From contig NW_024881322.1 in NCBI RefSeq assembly GCF_018691265.1, positions 5,704,001-5,768,000 of the forward strand: a stretch of DNA of 64,000 bases. Direction: 5' to 3'. Under the pieces are notes generated by a model that was not told where the DNA came from, made no database searches, and worked only from the letters and a program-made list of their open reading frames with translations. Positions 38,823 through 49,980 of this stretch are shown here, piece after piece (position 1 is the first letter of the stretch; each line of letters opens with the position of its first letter). The translations under genes were made by a program, and so were the position numbers. The DNA comes from Tyto alba (lineage: Eukaryota; Chordata; Aves; Strigiformes; Tytonidae).

Positions 38823-40500
38823 AATCATAGAAGAATCAAGGAGTACCAGGTTGGAAGGGACCTCAAGGATCACCTGGTCCAACTTTTCTTGGCAAAACCA
38901 TGGTTTAGACAAGATGGCCCAGCACCCTGTCCGGCTGAATCTTAAAGTGCCTAATGTGGGGGAATTCACCACTTCCCTGGGGAGATTATTCCAGTAGCTG
39001 ATTGTTCTCATTGTGAAAAATTTTCCTCTTGCGTCAAATCAGAACCTCTCCAGGAGTAACTTGTACCTATTACCCCTCATCTTCTCCATGTGACTCCTTG
39101 TAAAAAGGGAGTCTCTGTCTTCTTTGTAGTCACCCTTTAAATACTGGAACATGGTGATAAGGTATCCCCTAAGCTGCCTTTTCTCAGGGCTGAACAAACC
39201 CATTTTTTTCAGCCTTTCCTGATATGACAGGCTTCCCAGACTCCTGATCATCGTTGTGGACCTTCTCTGGACACTGTCCAGCCTGTCCACAACTTTCTGT
39301 ATAGCGAGAACCATAACTGAACACAGTATTCCAGGTGTGGCCTGACAAGCACTGTGTGGAGTGGGATAATGACTTCTTTGTCTCTGGTGGTGATGCCCCT
39401 GTTGATGCAGCCCATCATCCTGTTGGCTTTCTTTGCTGATGTAACTCACTTACATTGAGCTTGTTGTCCTCCAGGTCCCTTTCCACAATGCTGCTCCCCA
39501 TCTGGGTAGATCCCAGTCTGTGCTTGTACTCCTGGATTATGTTTTCTCAGGTGCAAGACCTTACACTTGTACTCTCTAGACTTGATAAGGTTCTTGTTAT
39601 CCCACTCTTCTAACCTATCCAGGTCTTCCTGCAGGATGGCTTTCCCTTTCAAAGTGTCTACTTTCCCACTCAGTTCAGTGTCATCAGCAACCTTCATCAG
39701 GGTATACTTGATTCCATCATCCAGATCACTTATGAAGATATTAAACAGCACTGGGCCTAATATCAATCCCTGGGGGTCCCCACTTGTGACAGGTTGCCAA
39801 TTTGAAAAAGAGCTATTTACCACCATCCTCTGGTGCAACCTATCAGCCAGTTCCCCACCCACCACACAGACCACATCTCTAGACCATAACACATCAGTAT
39901 CTCTAGGAGGCTGTGGGAAAGCGTATCGAAAGCCTTGGAGAAATCCAGGTAGACAATGTTCACCACTTGCCCCACATCAACTGAGCAAGTTACTTTGTCA
40001 TAGAAGGAGATCAGGTTTGTCAAGCGTGATTTGTCCTTGGTGAATCCATGATGGATTTTCCCAATCACATGCTTCATTTGACTTGTGATAACCCCCAGGA
40101 GGATTTGTTCCATAACTTCCCCAGGGACTGAAGTAAGACTGATGGGCCTATAATCTCCTGGATCTTCTCTCAAGCCCTTCTTGTAGATGAGGGCAACGTT
40201 AGCCTTCTTCCAGTGTTCTGAGACATCCTCTGATCTCGATGACTTCTCAAAGATTATGGAGAGCAGCCTCACAACTACATCAGCCAGCTCTCTCAACACC
40301 CTTGTGTGGATAACATCAGGGCCCATCAATCTGTAGGGGTCAGCCTCCTGTAATTGTTCACATACCAACTCTTCCTTCACTGATACCGGGTCTGTGTTTG
40401 CATTGTCCAGGATTTTTGTTCCCAAGGCCTGGGGTGCAACAGTGCAGGTAAAGACAGAGGTGAAGAAAGTGTTGAGAACCTCTGCCTTTTCAGCACTGGT
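38823..40500 (-). pseudogene. CR1 reverse transcriptase remnant
   Basis: This part of the CR1 ORF2 encoded the RNA-dependent DNA polymerase that copies the element at its target site. The FSKAFDT block (first catalytic Asp) and the ADD catalytic pair are visible, with Val in place of the usual aromatic residue before ADD. The frame changes at about 39,820-39,890, again near 39,450 and again near 39,300, with a stop near 39,038, so no full-length protein can be made. The C-terminal segment (SHMEKMRGNRYKLLLERF, then TISYWNNLPREVV and LDQVILEVPSNLV) reaches the 3' terminus of the element. Confidence 0.9.
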
Positions 40501-40949
40501 GACTAATTCACCTCTTCTGTTTAACAGCAGGCTAATATTTTCCCTCTGTGCTTGTTGTTTATGGACCTGAAGAACCCCTTCTTGTAGTTTTTGAGATCTC
40601 AGGCCAATTGCAATTCAAGCTGAGCTTTTGCTTTTCTAACTGCATCTCTGCACACCCTGACAATGCCCTTGTAGTTCTTAATGGGTGTTTGTTTGCTTTT
40701 CCATCTCTAGTATGATTCTCTTTTGGTTTTTAGCAGACTTAGAAGCTCTCAGTTAAGCCAGGGGTGGTCTCTTGCTCTGCCTACTTCCCTTAAAGGTAAG
40801 GGGGATGAACTGGTTTTATGCTTCCGGGAGAGCGTCCTTGAAAAACTCTCAGCACTTGCTAGTTCCTTTATCCTCCATGGAAGCTTCCCATGGAATCCCT
40901 CCCAGCTGAGCTCTGAGCGAGCTGAAGTTTGCTCTTCTAAAATCTAAAA

Positions 40950-41380
40950 CCTTTGTCTTAGAAATAACCTTCAGCATGCTCAGCAGGATCCCCAACACTG
41001 TGATCACTGCAGCCAAGGCTATCACTAAGCGACATTTTACAAAGCAGGTTTTCTTGGTTTGTGAGTAGCAAGACCAGAAGTGCCTCATTCCTGGTTGGCA
41101 CATCTAACATTTGTATGAGGAAGCAATTCTCTATGTATTCCAGGAACCCGATGGATGACATGTGAGCTGCTGTATTGTTCTTCCAACAAATGTCTGGGTA
41201 GTTGACGTCACATATAAGAACCAGGTTCTGTTGACCTGAAGCTTGCTTAAGTGACACAAATACTGCTTCATTGGCCTTATCATCTTGGCTTGGAGGTCAG
41301 TAGCATATGCCTACTGAAAGATTCCCCTTGGAGACAACACCTATGATCTTGACCCAGATAGATTCATGCCATAAACATCT
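40950..41380 (-). pseudogene. CR1 endonuclease domain remnant
   Basis: Read on -, the segment has the C-terminal half of the APE-type endonuclease that nicks target DNA for CR1 insertion. CDVNYPDICWK corresponds to the usual GDFNYPDICWK block (Gly to Cys, Phe to Val), and SLGCSDH holds the terminal catalytic Ser-Asp-His. A stop codon interrupts GICY-PPSQDD near 41,306. The N-terminal half of the domain, with the first metal-binding residues, is absent because of 5' truncation. Confidence 0.88.
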
Positions 41381-41656
41381 CAACAACAGAATAACCTGAG
41401 AGAATCTAAATCAGCAGAGAGCAGCTCAAAATCTGTCATGATCCAAATTTATGAAGTTCTGAGGTCTATAGATTTGGACCTTGATCACAGTCATCTCATA
41501 AAAAAAATTTGCAGCTGGTTGTATGTACCAATACCCACTCTAGAACAATCTTCATAACTAAATCTATTGTTCGGTTTCAGAGAAATTCAGTGTTCCCTCT
41601 TAATCATTTTTATTACCTATTGCCTCCTTGAACGTACAAGACACAAAGAAGCAGTA

Positions 41657-41681
41657 GTGTGTGTATGTGTGTGCGTGTGTG
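41657..41681. repeat. (TG)n microsatellite
   Basis: About 12 TG units with A and C interruptions. Confidence 0.88.
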
Positions 41682-41856
41682 ACAGAGACAAAGCTTTTGG
41701 AGAATGGTATTCAACCAGCTAATGGACTTGGGACAAACAATTAAGCTTCACATACTTGTGCCTGGAAACTTGTCCATTTTTCCTAACTGTATCATTTGAT
41801 ACAATAAAAGGATGTGCCTATCCTATAGACCTTGCTTTATCAGAACTATAACAATA

Positions 41857-41857
<1 letters not shown>

Positions 41858-41887
<30 letters not shown>
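41858..41887. repeat. T-run of 12 + C + 17
   Basis: Two T-runs separated by a single C. Confidence 0.92.
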
Positions 41888-43833
41888 ATGCATCATAGTT
41901 TCCTCAACTCAGGACTTGCTAGCCAAGCAGACTCATATGCAGTAATTGATCTGGCACTGCAAACCTGTCAGCGCAGGGGTAGTTTGAATGACATGAAGGA
42001 GTAGATGTGAGAGACTGAACTCAGAAACATCCAAATTATTCACTGAAAACTAAATGAAGATTTAAGAATACACCTGTTCATCAACCCTGAGACAGCAGTG
42101 AATAAATGTGTTTCAGTAATGATCCAAAGAAACAACAAAACACAGTCCTCTATTATTAGGACTGACAGGAATAAGAGCAGAAGAAAAAATGCAGTGAATT
42201 GCTTGCTGCCTGTATTGGATTAACGAGTGAGTTATCCAAACAAAGATGGGGAACATAATGTGAATCGATACCTCTTTTTATCTGATGGGGCAAAAACTAC
42301 ATGCTTGATTTATGCTGAGCATGACCTATTTGTAACCATGTTCCTGCAGACTTAGTGGAAATTCTCCTGCAATCAGATGTTCATTGCAGCATCTGGCCTT
42401 CAGTCAGGACCATGCCTTTCTCTTCTACTTTAGAGCAATGGGTACAGTCAGGGTACACACACTCTCAGTGTGAATAAATGTGTCAGAATCATGACCTTTA
42501 TTTTTAACAAAGTGGGTGAAAATTAGGGATTTGAGCTATAGCAGCCTCTTTTTATCTGAAATGTTTTGTGCAGTTGGAGGTCGTTGTAGTTCCTCTCTGA
42601 TTTTATAAAGGTTTATGTAAATTTGAAGTAGGATTATGTAATTCTATGCGTTGAAATCTGCTACTACTGCTTTCATGCTGGATAGCTAGCAAATTGATAA
42701 TAGCACCGTGTGTGTGGTAAATAATTCAAAATTATTAACACAAGCAGTGACTGATATATCTATCTTCCTTTTGAATACAAAATTAATTGAAATTATTTTC
42801 CCTTAAAATAAATATCCATTCTTCTTGTGAGATAACTCATTCCCATTTCTCTTTAGTATTACTAATATTTTGCCCCAGATCTTTCAAAGATTAGACAAAT
42901 AGGCAGCATGCACAGAAGCATCCAAGTAATAGAAACATTTAATTCCTGGCAGATGATTTCTGAGGAACAGTTTTTAAAGCAACATAAACAAGGCAGACTG
43001 GGAGGGCAGAATTGTGTTTTAACAACCAGGATATAGAGGCTGGCAAAGTTAAAATGAGGGAGATGTAATTGAACTGCTTCTGGCTAGTAAAGCAGATAGT
43101 AACTCACCTGTATTTTTCCGCTAAAGAAGTGCATAAAGGCTGCCTCACTTTATAAGCATGTTGCTGTTATTTCCAGTGGCATATGGTGTACATTGGATTA
43201 GGCAGAACCTCACACTGAAACTCTGAGCCTCTAGATTCCCCCACATCCTCTCGCTGTACTACAACCTTTAAAATAATCACTCATTCATATCAATATTTGT
43301 AAATCTGACTTTGAACAAACCTAGGTCTGTTCTTCATTTGTGTCTTCTCTCACATTATCCATTCAAACAAGAGTAATGTGCAGAAAAATACAAGTGTACT
43401 CATTTACATTTTAGTGAACTTGGGCATGTTTTTAAATAGGAAGAAACAGAATCCTTCTAGCAGAAACCATGCCCTGTTGAACAGGAAATCCCTCTCAGAT
43501 CATCCCCTTGAATCATTCTAGTTCCTAAGAAGAGTGGTGGTAAGACCAGGAAACCTAGTATGACCTGTGTCTTGTCTATTTACTTTTGTAATCAGGGTGT
43601 CTGATGAAAATGGGTAAGTATTGTTTGCTACAGCATACTCTAGGTATGCTTTCTTAAGTAGCTTCTTTTTTAATTAAAATTGCCTATGCATAAACATTCA
43701 CTTCGTCAATATTTCACAAAAATTCCTGGTTTACGAAACAGTCTCAAAAATAAAATTTGATTTTAAGCAAAATGCAAGGAGAACTAATTCTGCAAAAGGA
43801 AGGGGTCTGCTTGAAAGCCAGTACCAAACACAC

Positions 43834-43855
43834 TTTTTTTTTTTTTTTTTTTTTT
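43834..43855. repeat. T homopolymer (22 nt)
   Basis: Uninterrupted 22-T run on the + strand, giving poly-Lys in - strand frames. Confidence 0.92.
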
Positions 43856-46800
43856 GCAAGGCCATAATGTCCTTCCAGAGGAAAAAGTCTGCTACCTTTC
43901 AAAACCTTAATTTGCATCTTCTGAAGGAATTTCTTATTCATTCTGCACAACACTTAGCACTGTTGTTGGTCGCATGACGGACTGGCACAGCTCCATGCTA
44001 TTTTTAGTATTTCCTTAGATCTTCATTGCTCAGTTCTCTTTAGTTTTTTCACTTTATGGACAAAAACCCTGACTATTTATCTGCTATAAAGTGATTAAAC
44101 AAGGCTGTTTGTGTCATGAAACAGATGTAACTTCAAAATGAGATGAGAAATTTAGAGTGCGCTGTTTCCATCCCTGATTTATATTCCTTTTATTTCTTAA
44201 GTCTTCCCTGCCCTTAAGTCACAAAATTGGCCAATTACAACTACACTCCAAAGGAAATTGTCCCTAGCAGGTTTTGATCTAATGAAAAAGATCTCTCAGT
44301 TTTCATTTAATTTCCCCCTTGTATTCAGGGGCATTAGTTATTTATAAGCAGGTAATTATTTTTAGTCATTCTAGTGAACAAACTAGGAAGAAAGCAACAG
44401 GTAAAGAGAAGATAAAACCGCCTTTGAAGCTAAGAGAAGAAACACTGTTAAGAAAGCAAAATTCTGACTTGTGTCTGAAATAAAGTTCCTGATCCTTGGA
44501 GTGAACAGCAAGGCTTATACTGATGTCAGCCGGACAATACCAGTGCCAAAGGTCTTGTGATGCCAGTGCAGATGCTGAGCACGCTGCTCAACAGCTTAGA
44601 GGGTCGGAGGGAGACCCCTATTATTAACAGCACAGTCCTTCTAGCCTGTGCTGTATAGCAGTTAACCACAGTGACTACTGAGATGTCTTAGGGCAACCAC
44701 CCACAGCAGGACCAAATTTGTTTACAACACAGCAAGAAGCTATCTTTCTTCCCCTTATATTCTCCTCCTTCAGTAGTGGATCAATGCAGAAGAAGGAAAG
44801 ATTTTGATTTTTTTTAACCAAAATGCAATCAAGCCTCAAAATAAAATCTGATTTTTAACTTTCCCAACTATAGAGTTCATAGAATTGTGCTCCAAGCCTT
44901 TTTTATAGTGATCTGAAGGTCAGGTCTGAACTTTGGCAGATTTTACTGGCAGATCCAGAGGAATTTGTTTTGGAATTTACCTGGGGTAACAGGGCAAAAT
45001 GCTTTTCAGGAGCTAGAAATATACAATTCTATAAGTATATGTTCTACATGAACATCTATCACATTTATAAAGAGTGCAAAGGGATGAGAGAACCCATAGC
45101 AGCAGTGGAAGTAGAAATATACTGGTAGGTCAGCATTATGTAAAGCGTGACTGTGTCTTTAATTTTTAATTTATTTGGTTTTGATAATTTCTGGTGGTGT
45201 TCAGGAATTTGGTGTATTCAGAAATGGGTGTATTCTGTTCCCCATATACTTCTTCTTGCCTTGGCTACAAGAGATAGGAAATAAAAATCTGGAAGAAACA
45301 GAACAATCAGTTCTAGTTTGCATTAATAGTGATGTAGTCAGAGCTGACTTTAATAGGGGTAATGTGAAAACACAGATTTTTCCTGACAGCCAGACAGAGA
45401 AGCTTTCATGATTGGAAAAAACTTGTAATGACTAATGAAAATATAGGTATGTGCATATATGTATGTGCATGTAGCTGACAAAGAAAAATGTGTTCCTTCA
45501 CTCCTTACTTTAAGAAATTGAGAATTGCAACTCTTCATTAGGTAAAGCATTTCTTGGAGGAGATGAATAAACACATGCCTAGCAAGCCATTGGTGAATGC
45601 TGAATAGGGCTGAGATGAGGCAGGTGTCACACTGAATGGCATTATAAATCAGAAGGTACTGAATAAATAAAATCACTGTTTGAAAGAAGTTGATTATGGG
45701 TTGGCTGAAGTTTGACTTTAGTCTCTGATGAGTCTGAGGAGATCCATTAGAGGATGGAAGGGTAGAGGAAGAAACGGTTCAGAGATTTCTTATTGAAGAA
45801 GTAATGGAGGATGAACTCCAAAGATTCAGCTGACACAGGGGTACTAAATAATCAAATCTGGCAGTTGTCTAGATTGAAAATTGTTACATCAAAACTGAAA
45901 TGTGGTCAGTGTCTCCTAAAATGAATTCAGAAAGAGAAGGGGAAATTTAAGCTTTTTGAATACAAACATGAGTGCTAAAATTCCACAGACAGATTATATT
46001 AGTTGGTCTTTTATAAGTGTAATTTGTTTTCTGTTCATTTCTTCATTTGTTCCTTCAATCCTTCCACCATTAACTGCAGTGGAAAAAAATACTCATTGTT
46101 TTCATTAAGACTAAGCAAATTGGAAAAAAGAACAGCACTAACACATTATTTTCAACTGAATATAGCGCTGCATTTACCTTTTCCTTAATTTTATTTTTGA
46201 ATGGCATCTTAGGAACAATAAATTATATATTGAGGTACTACTCACACAAGTGCAAAATTCAGTAAACTGTTAACCATGTGGATCTTAAAATTTTGCTTGC
46301 TCCATTACATGCACACAACTTAAGTTGAAGCTCAGCATATTTAAAAACTTGAATATAATTGTGCAATCCTGAGGGAGCAAGGCTTAATAAATACTCAAGT
46401 ACTCATACTTCTTACCACTTTGTTATTACTAGATTATTGCTTTCTCATTCTACTATCTTAACTTGTATGGCTTGACTGTTCAAATAGAAACTCATTGACT
46501 TGAATATGAGCTGCATTCAGTTGGCTCTACAACTTTTGCCTCGGAGGATAATTTTTAATAATGTAAACCTCATGAAACCACAGACATTTATATAGGAAAA
46601 GAATGAGGCAAGGATTTCCACTTTGTCTTCAGGAGAAGAAGGGGTATGTAGGGACATTGTATTTTTTTGTATCTGTGTCTGCAGTTCTTAGCCAAATGCT
46701 TTAACATTTCTGAAGTCCTTATTCGAGCAAAATTAACTTCAGAGTCTCAGAACAGGGCCACGGGCCTGTAAAACCATTAGGATCATCTTGGTTGATGTGT

Positions 46801-47829
46801 TGTAGGGCTGTGAATTGCTAGAGGGTGGTTAATAACAAGGTTGAATTTAGCATTTGAAACAGACCCAGATAAATATATTCGAAACATCCATTTCCCATGT
46901 GCAGCAAGGAACTTACAAGACAGACATGAGCACTGTAAGCTCTTAAATGGTCGAAGAAAATTCCCTTGCTTTTGAACTGAGAAACTCGCTGCTAATGCCA
47001 AAGAAATAGTTGACTCGGGCACGCTGATGATAGAGGACACAGATGCTACATTGGAATTAAGCTGCAAATCACAATATTTATTTACTGCTGCATGTGTGCA
47101 CATACACACATGACCATAATTTGTTATCTGTCCTGCAAATTCAAGGCATGGCATGACACCCCTAGTGAGGAACTCCCAACTCCCACTTCAGTTGTTTTTT
47201 TCAAGAGAAAGGAACCCTGCTCCTATCAGTCCAGGCTCAGCATCTACCAGCCTGACTCCTTACACTGCTGTCATGAGGCTGGGTGAATCATTACTCCAAA
47301 TTTCACAGCCTGAATACATCTGTTTTCCTTCCAAGGATTGGCCTGTTGCCATCCCAACGCATTGGATTCTGATCATTTCAGAGCGTGACCAATGTTCAGC
47401 CAAACGCCTTGAAGAGTGACACATCACACACAGAATCGCCCACATTTAGGACCTCCCTTTTTACTGGAGGTGAATAAGAAGTCAAAACATTTGCTGGTCC
47501 ATCCTTTCCAGGAAAATCCCTACACAACTTGCAAATATCAGCAACTGTACTAGATGGACTGGGTAACTTTCACTTGCTTTAAAATCCAGACAAGGTGGAT
47601 GGTGTGATTGCTTTCTCTACTGTACCTTCCTTCCAAGGTGATGGAGCTTGCCAATAGGCTAAAGACCTGCCTACAGGCATCTACAAACCTGTCGCCCTGT
47701 GGCTGTGTCTGGGTGACAGTGGGAGGGTTATTACGAGTCCCTGAGGTGTGGCCTGACACTGCATCACCTGAGCCCAGCGCTCTCCCCAACATAAAACCGG
47801 GAAACGGCGCTCTCTGAGACTCATTTCTC

Positions 47830-47970
47830 TGATCATAATGCTGCATCTGGCAATTAATGTCAAAGTTAATTAATATAGCTAATTCATACACATTAGGAAA
47901 TAGATAAATATCCACTAGAAATGCAGCTGTTTTCATCAACCTCTTTTATTAATATTACCAAACAAAGATC
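47830..47970. promoter_or_regulatory. candidate conserved noncoding element
   Basis: Dense homeodomain-type cores (GGCAATTAATGTC, AAAGTTAATTAATATAGCTAATTC) with CATCTGG, AAATATCC and TTATTAATATTACC within about 140 bases, next to a more GC-rich segment at 47,640-47,820. It is free of simple repeats. Enhancer function is inferred from motif pattern only. Confidence 0.27.
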
Positions 47971-48762
47971 AGCTGCCAATGTCTTAACAGTTGTTTCTGA
48001 TCTGGGATGATATATAAACTGGGGTTTAAAACTTGTATTATGTTTTCTTTACTGATGAACCTTCAGTTCATCTTCACTCTGACAAATGCTCTCTACCAAT
48101 GTCAGTGTGCCCTGCCACTAACAACTCCTGCCTTCTGTAATATTAACAATCTCAGACAGCATAATTTGCACAGTGCTTAAGAGGGTTTTGTTTGTTTGCT
48201 TTATTGACATGTAATAGAAATAGATGAATAAAATCTGGCATTGACTGATCAAAAGCTTCTTGTACAAAACACAGCACAAAATACAGTGCAGTCTGGATTG
48301 CCTCCAAATTGAATTACTGTGTTTCAGAACTGATGAGGCAAATCTAGGATTAGATGGAGATTTTCATTGCAGAGCTATGGACTGGTCTTTCCAGAAGTTT
48401 GGAAGAGTGAAGGGAGAAAGTCAAACACCTGACCCCATAGCAAATTAATAGGCACAGATTGTTTAGGAGGTCAACCCTGTAGAAGTGTCTGAGAACCTTC
48501 CGCAAGCAGGAATGAAAGCAGCAAACGGTAGGCAAAAGGAGAAGGAGGATGGCATGTGGATGGAAAACTAAGAAGGTTTTTTTCCCTCTGGAAGATACTG
48601 AAAGAAAGGAGAAGCTCTCTCTGAAAACTATCTTTCCCCCCCATCTACATAGTAAACAAAAAGCTAACACTTCATGGACAATCAAAAGAAGTCAGTATAC
48701 TATAACAGAATTCACGTGCCAGGTTTCAGGTGTTTCAGTGCAATACATATTTTTACTTTTGC

Positions 48763-48778
48763 TTTTTTTTTTTTTTTT
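48763..48778. repeat. T homopolymer (16 nt)
   Basis: Uninterrupted 16-T run on the + strand. Confidence 0.9.
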
Positions 48779-49889
48779 CCAATTAAAACAGCTATATTCT
48801 ATTTATTTTGCTAACACTCCCCATTTATTTTTAATAATAAATAAAAGCAGATACCTTGACCGTATCTTACATTTAGCTGAAATACGTCCAAACTTCTATT
48901 GCAAGTCATATTTAGAAAACAGACCTTCTTCTTTTCCTTGACAAAGCGAGGAAAAAATACTGTTGTCAGGACATGGAGGCTGTTGTGGAACCCTTCTGGA
49001 AAGCTTCTTTGACCAGAGGATTTCCAGGAGTCACACCAGCAGATAAGTAAGGCAGTAGTGAAATGGAATCTTACAGTATGTTTTACAACAAAATGCACTT
49101 AAAAATCTCTACAAAATGCTGACGTTTACATGGCTGAGTTAACAACCCTCGAAAAAGGCTTATTATTTTGTTTTGTTCAAATACTTTCATCCAGCTATAA
49201 AGAAGTAATCCAGTAGTCTCTATCTGGTTACATTTTCATAAAAACAGAAATATTGTGCCACGATGGCAAGGAGATAGTTTTCTAATTGGATCAGGGACAG
49301 TGCAAACAATTTTTATCAGACATCTGTTCTTAAAGTCTCACTTCTTAGACTTGTAACTTATGTGACAATTAATTTTCATTACAAAGCAGTCCCAACCTTT
49401 GAGGTTGGAAACACATGAGTTTTCTTTTCCTTTCCTCCCTGAAATGCACAGTTCAGAAGAAAACAAATAACATAGCTTATTTTAGTTTTTTTAATTTGGA
49501 GAAATATAATAACGAATTAATACGATCCCTTCCTCATTTGGAACATGATTGTAGTTTTACGGGTTTTTACATTTAGAAATATGAATGACACTATCTTTTC
49601 AGGAGAACTTTTAGCTTAATATAACCCTTTACAACCTACTGAAAATCTCTGATGTTCACTGTAATTTTCATTTCTACTTCTGAAAAATTTTTTACAAATA
49701 AATTCATCCAACCAAAAACTGCTGTGTGCTATTCTGAATCTAGACAGAACAACTCCAAAGGAAAAGAGAGGTAATTCAGGAGGAAAAAGCAAGGAAAATT
49801 TTACTTTACCTGTGTTCACATGACAGATGGTGAGCAGAATCCTGGGTAATCTGTTAGTCCTTGCGAGTGAAATCAATTAAGTTTAGAAA

Positions 49890-49980
49890 AGCTATTTATT
49901 GCCAGGGAGATTAAAAAGTAATTAGCAATTATAAAGAAATCTGCAAGGGTCCTAATTATAATGAAGCAATGAGTTTAGTT
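49890..49980. promoter_or_regulatory. candidate conserved noncoding element
   Basis: AAGTAATTAGCAATTATAAAG followed about 25 bases later by CCTAATTATAATGAAGC. Two paired TAATTA-type dyads in a repeat-free context resemble homeodomain-bound developmental enhancers. Only motif content supports this. Confidence 0.27.

Larger units (their letters stand above)
38823..41380 (-). mobile_element. CR1 LINE retrotransposon, 5'-truncated and decayed
   Basis: A single - strand CR1 insertion of about 2.55 kb. Its 3' terminus is at the left (AATCATAGAAGAATCAAGG.., GTTGGAAGGGACCTCAAGG on +). Read on -, the right end gives endonuclease-domain residues (GNLSVGICY, an in-frame stop, then PPSQDDKANEAVF; LVLICDVNYPDICWK; LGCSDH). 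Next come the linker (LLNRRGELVTS.EKAEVLNTFF) and the reverse transcriptase (DYRPISLTSVPGEVMEQI, IVYLDFSKAFDTLSH, GLILGPVLFNIFISDLDDG, VADDTELSG). The RT tail is VDRLDSVQRR, GSLSYQERL, LRGYLITMFQYLKGDYKED. The ORF1 region and 5' UTR are missing, as is usual for CR1. Stops and frameshifts make it inactive. The right edge is set by loss of similarity and could be off by about 60 bases. Confidence 0.95.

Noticed and set aside
39567..40043. 158-codon + strand frame
   Set aside because: Antisense shadow of the CR1 reverse transcriptase on the - strand.
46783..47154. 123-codon - strand frame with an internal GTAAGT donor
   Set aside because: Suggestive at first, but no convincing - strand acceptor lies upstream and the translation has no family resemblance.
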